Assembly (NCBI RefSeq): GCF_030867095.1
Contig: NC_081826.1
Location: forward strand, 250,832,251 to 250,896,250
Origin: Alligator mississippiensis
Taxonomy: Eukaryota > Chordata > Crocodylia > Alligatoridae
Direction of reading: 5' to 3'
DNA length: 64,000 nt
Shown: positions 13,135-25,500 of the stretch, one piece after another
Layout: each line of letters begins with the position of its first letter
How positions within the stretch are numbered: position 1 is the first letter of the stretch
Notes under the pieces: model-generated
The model's input: only the letters and a program-made list of their open reading frames with translations
Databases searched by the model: none
What the model was told of the DNA's origin: nothing
Position numbers and translations under genes: made by a program

Positions 13135-15168
13135 AGCTTACAATGAACTCTCCAAGTTTGCTGATGATACCAAGTTATGGGGCAAAGTTAGTACACTGGA
13201 GGGCAGGGAGCAGATTCAGGGTGGCCTGGACAGGTTGGATCAATGGGCAGAGAGAAATAGGATGCAATTTAATAAAGAAAAATGTAAGATTCTCTACCTG
13301 GGAAGGAGGAACCCCCAGCACACCTATAGATTCATAGATGTTAGGGTTGGAAGGCACCTCAATAGATCATCGAGTCCGACCCCCTGCATAGGCAGGAAAG
13401 AGTGCTGGGTTTAGATGACCCCAGCTAGATGCCTATCTAACCTCCTCTTGAAGACCCCCAGGGTAGGGGAGAGCACCACCTCCCTTGGGAGCCCGTTCCA
13501 GACCTTGGCCACTCGAACTGTGAAGAAGTTCTTCCTAATGTCTAGTCTAAATCTGCTCTCTGCTAGCTTGTGGCCATTATTTCTTGTAACCCCCGGGGGC
13601 GCCTTGGTGAATAAAACCTCACCAATTCCCTTCTGTGCCCCCGTGATGAACTTATAGACAGACACAAGGTCGCCTCTCAACCTTCTCTTGCGGAGGCTAA
13701 AAAGGTACAGGTTCTCTAGTCTCTCCTCGTAGGGCTTGGCCTGCAAGCCCTTAACCATACAAGTGGCCCTTCTCTGGACCCTCTCCAGGTTATCCACATC
13801 TCTCTTGAAGTGCGGTGCCCAGAATTGCACGCAGTACTCCAACTGCGGTCTGACCAGCACCCGATAGAGGGGAAGTATCACCTCCTTGGACCTATTCGTC
13901 ATGCATCTGCTGATGCACGATAAAGTGCCATTAGCTTTTCTGATGGCTTTGTCACACTGACGACTCATGTTCATCTTGGAGTCTACTAGGACTCCAAGAT
14001 CCCTTTCCGCTTCCGTGCCACCAAGCAGGTCATTTCCTAGGCAGTAGGCATGCTGGACATTTTTCCTCCCTAGGTGCAGCACTTTGCATTTCTCCTTGTT
14101 GAATTGCATTCTGTTGTTTTCTGCCCATTTGTCCAACCTGTCCAGGTCTGCTTGTAGCTGTTCCCTGCCCTCTGGCGTGTCCACTTCTCCCCACAGTTTT
14201 GTGTCATCCACAAACTTGGACAGAGTACACTTCACTCCCTCGTCCAAGTCGCTGATGAAGACATTAAAGAGTATCGGTCCAAGGACCGAGCCCTGCGGGA
14301 CCCCACTGCCCACACCCTTCCAGGTCGATACCGACCCATCCACTATGACTCTCTGGGTGCGACCCTCTAGCCAATTCGCCACCCACTGGATTGTGTAGTC
14401 GTCCAAGTCACAGCCTCTTAACTTGTTCACCAGTAACTTGTTCACCATAGGTTAGGGAGTGTCCTTCTCAGCAGCTCAAAGGCAGAGAGGGATCCTGGAG
14501 TCATAATTGACTCCAAGATGAACATGAGCCAGCAGTGTAACGAGGCCATCAACAAGGCCAATCGCATCTTGTCGTGCATTAGCAGGTGCATGACTAATAG
14601 ATCAAAGGAGGTGATGCTCCCCCTCTATGCGGCATTGGTCAGGCCGCAGTTGGAGTACTGTGTCCATTTTGGGCGCCACACTTCAAGAGGGACATAGGGA
14701 ATCTCAAGAGGGTCCAGAGGAGAGCCACTCGCATGATTAGTGGCCTTCGTGATAGACCCTATGGGGGGAGGTTGAGAGAGCTGAATCTCTCTTCAGCCTT
14801 CACAAGAGACGGCTGAGGGGAGATCTTGTGGCCACCTATAAATTTATTAGGGGAGGTCAACGGGGAATAGGGGAAGCGCTGTTTACTAAGGCACCCCAGG
14901 GAGTGACTAGGAATAACAGGTGTAAACTAGTTGAGAGTGGATTTAGGTTAGATATTAGGAAGAAAATTTTCACAGTAAGGGTGGCCAGGATCTGGAATGG
15001 GCTTCCAAGAGAGGTGGTGCTATCACCTAGCTTGGAGGTCTTCAAGAGGAGGCTAGATAGTCACCTGGCTGCGGTCATCTGACCTTGGTCCTCTTTCCTG
15101 CCAGGGGTAGGGGGTCGGACATGATGATCCATTGTGGTCCCTTCTGACTCTACAATCTATGAATGTTA
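13135..15168 (+). mobile_element. CR1 LINE, older copy interrupted by a younger CR1
   Basis: The plus strand reads ELSKFADDTKLWGKVST through RRNPQHTYR up to 13,329, then resumes at about 14,449 with LGSVLLSA-like sequence and continues through KKIFTVRVARIWNGLPREVV and FKRRLDSHLAAVI to the 3' end near 15,168 (ATCTATGAATG). The two halves are contiguous in the CR1 protein. The copy is 5'-truncated, with small frame breaks. Confidence 0.93.
13330..14448 (-). mobile_element. CR1 LINE inserted in opposite orientation into another CR1
   Basis: A 5'-truncated copy with an unbroken 345-codon frame on the reverse strand covering the reverse transcriptase C-terminal half: [50 protein letters not shown] and [17 protein letters not shown] replaces the usual FADD. 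The intact frame suggests it is one of the younger CR1 copies here. ATAG at both junctions may be a short target duplication. Confidence 0.94.
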
Positions 15169-15786
15169 CTAAAGACTCTCAGTGATTTTATTATTTAAAG
15201 CCAAAGGCATTTTCCTTGAAAGAAATCCATCACCTTACAAACTGACCTTTAATGAGATAAGAACTAATCATAAGCCCTTCTGAAAAGATACCTATCAGTA
15301 CATTATTTTGAAAAAAAGAAAAAAACATAAATAGGAATAAAAGCAAACATTTCCCACCTCCCTTAGACAAAGTATGTGTTAGTCTGTTTTCCTGTCTGCA
15401 TGAAAATGGGGCTCTGTTGCGGATGGCTGTAATTTCAAATTTCAAACTAACCACTACAGGTTAGTTAATTGGGTCAATCAAAATGTTCCTACCCACCTTC
15501 TCCCACAGATTAGGCACGTGCCTAGAATGCTTCTGGTCTGGAAAATGGATAGCATACAACCTATGATTTTTCCATTTGCAAAAGGAGAACTAGACTTGAA
15601 ACGAATCATATTTTTTTCCTTCATTTCTAAAAAGACTCTAATTAGTCAAATGAAAAATGCAGCATTCTGCAGATTAAATTTATCAGGAATTTGCCAAGAT
15701 ACAGGACCATGTTTGATTGCATTTGTGAAAGAATGCAATCCTTTGGCTACTTCAGAAACTTTGCATCTTGGATATTTAGGTGCAAA

Positions 15787-15790
<4 letters not shown>

Positions 15791-15836
<46 letters not shown>
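15791..15836. repeat. (CA)n microsatellite
   Basis: An uninterrupted run of about 23 CA units. Confidence 0.98.
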
Positions 15837-15840
<4 letters not shown>

Positions 15841-16428
15841 CACAGAAAAAGTTGATAGCCGCAGAGAACATTTGCAGGACTTTGAAAGTTCACAATACAC
15901 ACTGAAAAGGTTAGCATTAAATTCTTTACTTATCTTACAGAGTATGCCATACAACTAGAGGTATACAGTCTATTTTTATTCCAGAATGAACTCCATAACA
16001 AAGACGACACTGGAAAAAAAAGCATTCCCACTTCATTTTAAGCATCTATCATTAAAAACGAAAGAAGTAAAAAGTATAAATGTAGCGGGCATTATATTTT
16101 CAGTCCACTATTCTAAATGTAAAACAGTTGAGAAACTTAAGACATACCAAATATATGTAGCTCTCCCTGCCTGATTAATCAAAAATGCTGAAGAGGAAGA
16201 AGGCCCCATAGCTCTCAGCCATTGTAAGGTTGTGAAATATACATGGGGAATAGCTGTACCACAGTATTCAGATGTCATAGTGACCCTATCAGAACCATTT
16301 AGTAAAGCCAAACATGACATGGATGAACTGTTAAGTATTCTACAAAAGCTCTTTGCAAAGCTATGTACCAGTGCTAGCTTCCAGATACACGTTCTAGCAG
16401 TAAAATGCAACATGATGTAAAAACATAC

Positions 16429-16595
16429 CTTAAAGAGGTTAAACTCTTGAGGAGCCTTTCAGATTGATCTGACAAGTTTGATGGAAGCAGTAGTTCAACT
16501 GGCTGCAGGCGCAAAACTCGAGACTCTAACTCTAAGCGAGATGCAGAGTCCTGGAAACTGTCAAAAACTACCTCCCCAGTAGTGGGCTGGATGGC
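16429..16595 (-). CDS. MSH3: MSH3 exon 8, last exon seen
   Basis: 167 nt, phase 0 to 2, between TTTGACAG and AAG|GTATGT. It encodes [18 protein letters not shown] and [15 protein letters not shown], the connector-domain segment, with the same length as the human exon. The following exon (VQDDRIRVERMDN in human) was searched for by eye on the minus strand to position 1 and not found. Confidence 0.96.
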
Positions 16596-19500
16596 CTGTC
16601 AAATAAACACAAACCCTGAGGTTTTCTTTTGCCACCAACAAACATTATACTTTGCTTGGGCATTAAAGCCAAAATAAATAGCTTGGGCTCACTTCTGCCT
16701 GAACACTAAAATTATTTAAGAGCTACCAAGCAGGAATATTTAAGGCTCAAGGAAGAGTTTTGGTTAGTCAACATTATTAGCCTTAGCAAATCAACGTGGA
16801 ATCTTTACATGCATGGTGTTGTATGCAAAAATAGTGGCTCCCACGTGTCCCACAATGGCTTTGTGATAGCAGCAAATCAAAAATAAGCATGTTTTAAATA
16901 GAGGTACACCGATATATAGGTTGCATATTGGATTGGCACTGATAAAAGGAAAATTAACATTATCAGCTATTGGCTTTTTTTGGCTGATGTAGCTGATAAT
17001 GTCACTGATAAATGCCACATGCAAGCACACTGCTGCACACATACCCATGGCCAGAAATGCAGCCCAGCAGCTTGGAGAGCAGCATCCTGCTGGTAAATCT
17101 GTAGGAGGGAAGGAAGGGGTGTGGTAGGGGTAGATCGAGGCCTATAGGGTGAGGGAATGGGGCAGGAGCAGGCGCTGCCCAGCCAGGTTGGTGAATGCCA
17201 CCCCGGAGCAGGGTGTGGGGCAGTCATGGGTGGCTCATCCAGAAGGTGCAGTTAGACGGGGGGGGGGGCGGCTTCCCACTGCTGCAGTGACCCCTCCAGG
17301 ATCTGTGCACAGAGTGGAGGCAGGCTGCCTGCTGTGGGCTGGGGGTCAGAGGCTGCACCCCATCCCAGGGTCCCATTCACTGCCCTGGCTGGGCAGTACT
17401 GGCTCCTACCCCTGCCCCAATCCCAGCCCCTTCTCTCACCATGCGGGCCTCAATCTGCTCCCACACCCCTCCCCCTCACAGACTTACCAGCAGGACGCTG
17501 CTCTCAAAGCTCCAGGGCTGTGTTCCTTAAATCGCTTATCAAATTCGTATCGGCTGACATGGCTGGTTAATAATCGGCTATTGATATCGGCCAAGAAAAT
17601 CTTTATCGGTGCACCCTATTTTTTAAACTTAGAGCACATAGCTTCTATTGCAATATGTTCTGAAACAATACCATTTTAGTCAAAACTTGATGCTAATGAG
17701 ATCTTCAAATTGTTCAGATGTTGTGATGCCATGAGTACACCAAATATCATAATCTATTGCTATTAAGAGGCAATGCAAATTAACATAATTGAAAAGATAT
17801 GACATTTATATGGGAATCCCCCTAAAATGAATAATTTATTTAAAATCTGCTTTTATAACTGGGACAGAGTTATAGGCTGGATGCAGACATGCAGGCACAT
17901 GCTGTTTATGGCACCGCAAACCTCTTTGTGGTGCCACAAACTGCATGCCCAGCATGTTAAAACGTGCCCTACACTGCACATTTGCAGCCTGGAGGCAAAA
18001 TTTGCTACCAGGAAATCTGGGTAGAAAAAAAAAACCTTATACCAAAAAAGTGGTGCGGCACATGCTCCAGAACTGTGTGCTGGCAGGCACAGAGGCTAAG
18101 TCCTCCCAGGAAAATCTGTAGCTCCTGGCCAAAGCAGCTACCCTCTCTAGTTCTCCTCCAACTCCTCTAGCCCACCAGAAGCCAAGGGGAGTGGGGAAAT
18201 GGCAGTTTCCCTGAAGCAGGGCATTTTGCCCCACACCAAAGCTCACTTGCAGGGGCATGAGCAACAGCAAGTAGCAACACAAATCTGTAGCACCACTTTT
18301 TTCCCCTGCTGTAGCACAAGCCCCTGCACGTGTGGACACACCCATATTGTGCAACTCAAACGCCATGGTGATGCATAACATCAAAACGACTATATATATG
18401 ATCTGTTGGTAAACAGAAATTTAATTATTTTAATCACTTCACAATTTTCCCAATTTATAAATTTTTCAATCTACTCGATATAATAAAAAAACCGAAATCT
18501 TAGCAGTAATGAAAGATTTACAATCTTAGCTTCTGTAAGGAAATAACCATTATACTAACTGTTAATGTTTTTAAATACTTATGGTATATGTATTTGCTTA
18601 AAGTGTTTTAAGCAAACATAAAAATCACTAGCCTTAATGATGTTTTATATTCCCAATATCATTTTGCACATAATAAAACTCATTAGAAAAAGCAGCATTT
18701 TAAAGACCATCAACTACAGTGTGACATTTGAAATTTTCAAACACACTGAATTTACAAAGGATTATTTTTCAAAAAATCATTATCAGTAATACTAGAGGCG
18801 CACCAATATGTTGGTTGCTTATCAAATTGGCACCAATAAAAGGGAAATGACATGATCAGCTTTTTTGGCCATTGTAGCCAATGTTTACTGATAATTATGC
18901 CTTCTGGCCAGGGACCCAGATGCCTGGGTTCCCTCTCCCTTGAGGGGCCGGGGCCCCCAGATGCCTGGATTCCTTTCTGTGAGCCAGGATGACCTTGAGC
19001 ATGGAGGGCCCAATCCAGAAACAGTGGCCCAACCCATTTTCCATCCCCACTTCCATCCCCTCACTGGTGGGCCAGGCTGAGCTGGAGTGAAGCAGAGCAG
19101 CTGGTGCAGTGTCCTGGGCACTGGCGCAGTGTGGACTGCAGGCTGGAGCCAGGGCAGGCACTTTAAAAGGCAATGAGTGCATCAGAGACGTGACTGTGGT
19201 GGAGAGGGGTGGGCAGAGCTGCCTAGCCTGCAGTGCCCAGGGGTCCTTGCTCCAGGGGCCAGGGGCAGAACCTGGCAGAGACTGCCCCAGGGGCAGAGCG
19301 TGGCAGGTGCTGAGGCAGCCGCTCTCCCCCAGGCTGTATGCGGCAGGGTCCTCCCACGGCACCTCAGCAAAGGTGACTGCCCATCCCTATTTGGGATAAG
19401 TCCTGGGCTGTATGACTCCAGGACAGCATTTGTCCCAGATTCGCAACATCCTGTGGAGATTAGGAAATGGTGGGTTTCCACTTGCAAGCTGGCAGTATTC

Positions 19501-22500
19501 CAGCCTGCAAGGGGCCAGAAGCAGGGGGCACCATGTGTATGTGCATGCCTGCGCACATGCACATGGCCAGGAAATACAGTCAGGCAGCGTCGAGAGTGGC
19601 TCTAGCAAGTAAGTCTGTGGTGGGGAGGTCCCATGGTGGAATGGGGGAGCAGATCGAGGCCCCCATGGTAAGGGAGGGAGTACTGGGGGCTCCCAAGGCA
19701 AAGGAAGCCCAAAGTGGGCATATGCCACGCTACCCTCAGCCCAGCCAGATCCTGACCTACATGAGGCCAGTGCCAGGTCCATTCAGCCTCCTCTGTGGGG
19801 CAAATCCCCTGGCAGCAGCAGCACCAGGAGGGGGACGGGAGGGAAGAGGAAGAAGCCCTCCCCTCCCACCCCCCAAAGTTCAGCTGCTCCCTGGACCTGG
19901 GGTCTGACTGCAGGGGATAAGTGGCCCAGTTTCTCGAGGCCTGGAATGGTTCCATGGCCCTGCCCTGATCCAAAGGCCACCCAGACCTGGGCAGCCAGGA
20001 AGGCTCACACCTTTCCCCTCAGCCCTGCTCAGCAGGCTCAGGCAGCTGCCCCCAAGCTGGGGTTCAAGGGAATCAAGGAGAAGAACACGGGCTGAAGGGC
20101 TCTGCACAGCTAGTCACAGGCAACTGCTAGGCCAGCCCCACCTCCTGCAAATGGCACAGGCCCTGGGCACCTTTACATGTGCTCCAGGAGTGGAAGCAGG
20201 GGGCAGCACTTCAATTAGAGCAGCTCCAACAGTCACTCTAATTAAGATGCCAGAATGTCTCACGTATCAGTGTCCCCATACTTACAAATGGTGGCAGGGA
20301 TACTTTACCTATGGCTCATTTAATGAGCTTTAGTTCAGGAGCCTCCATCATCATTTTTAAGCATGAGGATGCTGATACACAAGATGCTCAAGGCTGCTGG
20401 AAAACACCAGAAAGCTTTATTTATGTCAGTAATTTAAAATGCCTTGCATTATTATTAAATATTGGTCATCGGATCGGCATTAGCCAATATGGCTGGTTAA
20501 TAATTGGCTATCAGTATCGGACAAGAAAATCTGTATTGGTACACCCCTAAATGATGCCATTTTTTTTTTTATTTTGCATTGTGTTTTATAAATTCCACTA
20601 ATATGAGGAGTCACTCATCATAAAGGAATTTTACAGTTCATGAAACAAACCTTAGCCACAAAAGTCAGATATTTCTCAAGGAGGACTACTTACCACAATG
20701 CCGATAACAGCATCCCCTTTCTTTTTCTCTCTCGAGTTTTCTTCATTTTCACAGATACAAAGTAGATAGTTATCTGTGACATCAGATGTTATTTCTTCAA
20801 CATCTGCAGGATCATCTAGCTTCAGCAAGGGGTTCACATTTAATAAATGTTAAAAAAAACAACCATGAACTAGGAATTCACAAAGACATAGCCAAAGATG
20901 GACCTTGCAACAATTTTCCTTCCACCTATTATTCCACATAAACAACAAAAAGAGCAATTTGACAGAAGAAAGCCTATCTTCTCTGTATGGAATAGATGTA
21001 GATTATGGTAACATTCAAAGTGTAGAAAGCCCCATAATCTATAGCTGCATATGGGTGTTCATTTCTACTGCCCAGGAGCTGGAGCACATGCATTCCAGCC
21101 CCCTAGCTACAGGGCTACATAAGCAAGCTCGCCAGCCAGGAGCACTAGAGGGCTACTCCCTGGGCCACACCTATCTTTAGGAAAACCCATTACTTATCAG
21201 CCTTCTCTCCTCCCCTGACTGGGAAGGGGCAGACTATCAAGTTGGCAGTCCCTTAGGTTTTAAATCACCTTGTGTACAATCAAGGTGGGCTGCATATGGG
21301 ATGACAAAGCTGAATGCATGGGAAAGTGGGGCTGGGGACAGCTTCCCTGACCCTGGGTCCCAGATCTCCAGTTTTTAACTCACCAATTGTACTGTCCAGT
21401 TGAGCAACACACACAACATTTAAACCCCAAAGGGTCATGAACTGGGGCAGGCAGGGGTACCATTTGAAGTCCACAGGCCTCAGAACCAGGGCAGAGAGAG
21501 CTTCCCCAGCCTCAGTTCAAAGGCACTGCAGCTTTGTAATCTCTGCCACAGCAATGGGAAGCTGATGGGGACTGGGAACCAGCTTTGGGAGCAGCCTCCC
21601 CAACCCTGATTCCCAGTTCCTGGGCTTTGCAATCCCCACCCCTGCTGCCAAGCTGGATGGTGGGGGCAGCAATGGGAAACTGGCAGGGACCAGCAGAGCC
21701 CCTTCCCCAAAATGGGGACTACCAAGTTTGGGAAGAAGCAGGGAGCAGCAGTTACTCCCTTCCTCTCCTTTTCTCTCCCAAATCGAACTGGGAGGGGAGC
21801 CTACAAGCATTCATTCTTGCAAAAGAAAAACTCTCTCACGAGGCAGATCTTTCAGGTTGAGACCTAGGAAATAGTTTCCCAGAAAAGGCATTCCCCCCAC
21901 TCCCCTGGATAAATTCAGTGAGTGCTTATATACTTCTCATTTCTACAGGAAGAATGGTGATTTTCCCAGGAGAAATATAATGCCCATATGTAGCCTCAAC
22001 CAGTGATTTTCAACAGGGGTGCTGCAGGATTAAGGTTGGTGCACCACCCAGCACCTATGCAAGGAAGTAAATACTCTCCTCCCCCATCCATGGCTCGGTG
22101 CCTGACCCAGCTGCCTCAGCAGTGCTTGCGACTGCTTCTCTGAGGACTGTTCTTGCCACTGACCTTGCCTGCCCTCAGGCAGCTCCTGTGTTGGCTGTTC
22201 CCACATTGTCAGCAGCATGTCCTGCAGCCCAGCTCATCCCCGTCACAACTCGCAAGCTCCTAAGCCAACAGGAGGGGCTCCAGGTGCAGTCACCAGCATA
22301 TGAGATCTGACAGGATCAGTGTCAGTTGCAAGAGCTATGCTTGCTCCCTCAGGTACAGACAGGGGTGACCAGACAGTGAAAAGAGCAGGGCACACAGCAG
22401 GGTTAGGTCCTGCCCCCTGCCTCTCTTACATGGTACAGTTAGATCAGTGGTTCTTGGTCTTTTGAGCCTCAAAGCCCCCATCCATATCTTTTCTGAATTT

Positions 22501-25500
22501 AGATTATAGCTCAGTGATTCTCCACAAAGGTACCAGAAAATTCAGAAAACTTATGGAGGACTGCTTAAGACTAAAAAAAAGGTTAAGAGCCACTGATCTA
22601 AGTAAATGATGATCCCACATCCATGTAATCACAGAATGCCACAGTGTCTGTATACACCGGATCAGCCCATTAAAAAGCCATTTCCTTGTACCATGAAGTC
22701 AGAGCCCAACAATAGTGGACTGCATCAGAAATCAAATTCCCTACTGCCTTTGCACTCTCCTTGCTCAGAAAGAAGCAATTTGACTAAGAAATGGAGAAAA
22801 AAAGACAAAAACAAAAGAAACGGAGGAAAAAAAATAGAAGTGGGAGGAAACAGCTGTACTGGTCAAAGCTGTTTTTAACGCCTTTTGATAACCTATTTCA
22901 CCAGAAAGTATGAGAGCCTGACTAACTCAATTCCTCAGAGGGAACTGGCCTTAGGCTCATAATGCTAACCCCCTTTTCTTCAAAACTCTGTCAACTCCAT
23001 AACCTCAACCCCTTCCTGTTCTCAAGATCTCTTACAATGATTTACTAATGCTACATCTATCAACCAGTCAAAAAACTAATTCAGGCATACCAAAAAAAAA
23101 AAAAAAAAAAGCCTAGTCCTCCAACAGTCCATTAACACTTTTGGAGAAAGCAAGACTTGCAGGAAACATGTGACCCCCTACTATATTACAATGAACTTAA
23201 ATCTCTAACAAATGTTATTCATCATGATCACAGCCTAAGCTTTGGAAAGACTTTCAAGTACTATTAGTTTTGGTTAGTAGGGCTGTGCAAAATGGCTGCG
23301 TTTCGATTTGGTTTCAGATTCGGCCATTTCAGAGGACAGTGATTCATTCTGGTGTTTCGGATCACTGTCCTGTTTCATTTTGGCCAAATCTCCTCCATAT
23401 CTGTTTCGAAGCCCAGCTGGGCAGGGCTTGGGGCCGGGGGCTGCAGAGCCCCAGCAGGGAGCAGGATGGGGCAGTGGGCAGCTTGTCCAGGGGAGAGGGA
23501 GGGCCACTGCCCTCCGTGCAGGTGAGAAAACCCCTATGCAGATCTCTGATCCCTGCAGAGCCAGGTCACACAGCAGGGACCAGCACTGCCCTGCTACAAG
23601 ACCTGGCTCCTGAGGGAGCAGAGATCTGTGCCAGGAGTCTCCTCGCTGCTACTGTCCATCCCGTGCAGCCTCGGATCTGTGCTCCCTGAAGAGCCAGGTC
23701 AGGCGGCAGGGATCAGATTGGTGCTGGGGTCTCCTGCCCGCTATGTGCAACCCCATATCGCTGCTCTCTGTGGAGCCAGGTTGCCCATCAGGGACCAGCA
23801 CAGCCCTGCTGCGTGACCTGGCTCCGCAGGGAGCAGAGATCCACACCAGGGTCTCCTAGCTGCTGCTGCCCGCCCCATGCAGTCCCATGTCACTGGGGTA
23901 GCGGGGGGCAGGCAGTGGTGGCGGAGACCCCCCGGCACAGATCTCTTCTCCTTGAGGAGCCGAGTCACGCAGCACGGCAGCAGCGTACAGCTGTTTCCCT
24001 GCAAGCCCGGCTCTGAAATGCCAAAATTTTCCGAAACATCACCAAAACATTTCTGAAACGTTCTGAATGCCTCATTTCATTTTGGAGATGTTTTTGAGCC
24101 TTCCAACTCAATTCAGATTTGGTGTTTCGAGCACCAAAATGGTCTGAAACACCTTCAAAATGAAACAGCTGCCAAAATTTCACACAGCCCTATTAGTTAG
24201 TAGTAGACTGAATCCTTGACTGCCCTGGATTTTTTAAGTTAACTGTTAGAAATGAAATATAAACCAATGTTTGCTCTAATCTTGTCCAATATGCAATACC
24301 CTTTCCTCTGCAAGCAGAAAATCCTGCTGTCATGTTTCTGCACCTCTCAGGACTAAGGTAAGGAAGCTCTTAATTCATGAAGTCTGATTTCTAGAAAAAA
24401 ACAATTCTGATCTTTATATCCAAATTCTGGCTTTTTTTAACTGCCAGAACTTGACAAACTGCTATTACTAGAACATGGCTCCAGTACTGCAGCATTTTCT
24501 AACTTCACAGATTTCAAAATATCTGAAAATCCCAAAAACTGAGTTTTTACTTGTGAACTTCCCGCATTTTCTACCAATTTTTGCTAGAATTGGGAAGGCA
24601 ACAACTACATGATAAAGAACAATCCTTGCCAATGCAGAGGTAAAAAGAAGATGGAATGAGATAGCCAGTACATCCCATTCCTCAGCTGGTACCATAAGCA
24701 TACCCTTTGGAGCTGCTGAAACAAGTGGCAAGGCTTACTGAACATTCAACCATACAAAGCACACCAAACGTTTGTTTCCACAAGCAAAGTAATTAAACCA
24801 AAAAAGATATCTTCTCCAATCAGTGTAGATTTGGTATAGAGAGCAGTCAGCTTTCTGCTAAAGAGGGAGCTTTTGTTTTCTCCAACAGCCTTCAGTGCAG
24901 CAGTCTCCGTTTGTTTCACAACTCCCACCTGCAACAGACCCAAAACACAAATGGAAACAACATTAACTGCGGGATGAAAAAAAGCTTTCCAAATAAACTG
25001 AAGAATACCACTAGAATTTAAGAGATGCAAATAGCAAATTAAACACTGATAGGCAGGGGAGGGGTTAGCAACAGCCCTACTAATTCAGCCCACTGATGGG
25101 ACAAAATTTGTTCACCTGCAACTTGCAGATAACCTCTCTTACCCTCCTTCCCTGCGTGTCTCACATCCTTTATTGGTGGGGGGAGAAGTCAGACACCTTC
25201 TGGAGAACTGCCATAGTGAGGCCATATGCATCAGTTCATCCTCATCATAGGCAGTCAGAGTCAAATTAGACAGTAAGAAATCCAATGATATCTTATCTGC
25301 CTTTATAAGCTATTCTGTTTTTAGTGAAAGCTGAACCTTGAACCTTTTTTGGGATAGGTGGATTATAAATCAGAGACAGACAGAGGTTTGCTTAACAACA
25401 CTTGAAAAGCAGAAGGTTGGTTAGGATTAAAAAGAAAAAAAAGGGGGGGCGGGGGAGAACACAAAGGAGAGAGAGAAAGTGCTGCCTTTTTTCAGTACTT

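Larger units (their letters stand above)
1..16428 (-). other. MSH3 intron 8 (part), non-coding overview
   Basis: It holds CR1 copies at 286-2142, 9481-11175 and 13135-15168, a solo LTR at 11608-12369, two MITE-like elements (2148-2838, 6379-6672) and a CA microsatellite. Between them, 2,839-6,378 (except a purine-rich stretch at 3.6-4.2 kb), 6,673-9,362, 11,176-11,607, 12,375-13,134 and 15,169-16,428 show only AT-rich unique-looking DNA with no gene I can support. A short T/G homopolymer run lies at 3,125-3,155. Confidence 0.7.
16596..20693 (-). other. MSH3 intron 7, overview
   Basis: It is occupied mainly by two long-TIR hAT-like elements (16899-17618, 18793-20549) and a possible MITE (17875-18345). 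The remaining stretches (16,596-16,898, 18,346-18,792 and 20,550-20,693) are AT-rich with nothing recognisable. Confidence 0.75.
20840..24810 (-). other. MSH3 intron 6, candidate U12-type (AT-type) intron
   Basis: The exon boundaries fixed by protein homology put ATATCTTTTT at the 5' end of the intron (consensus ATATCCTTT, one mismatch). At the 3' end a TTTTTTTTAAC word, close to the U12 branch consensus TTTTCCTTAAC, places its branch A 10 nt before the exon, where the intron ends AA. It contains three DNA-element insertions (21042-21995, 22445-22595, 23278-24192) and a poly-A run at 23,092-23,110. The rest, including 22,600-23,270 and 24,193-24,810, shows nothing else. Confidence 0.75.

Noticed and set aside
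16183-16420. Plus-strand open run of about 79 codons next to MSH3 exon 8
   Set aside because: No family recognised, no start or splice support; one such run is expected by chance in 64 kb. It lies in intron 8.
18895-20107. Several open frames of 120-155 codons
   Set aside because: Same reason: GC-rich interior of the hAT-like copy at 18.8-20.5 kb; rich in Pro/Ser/Gly with no conserved motif.
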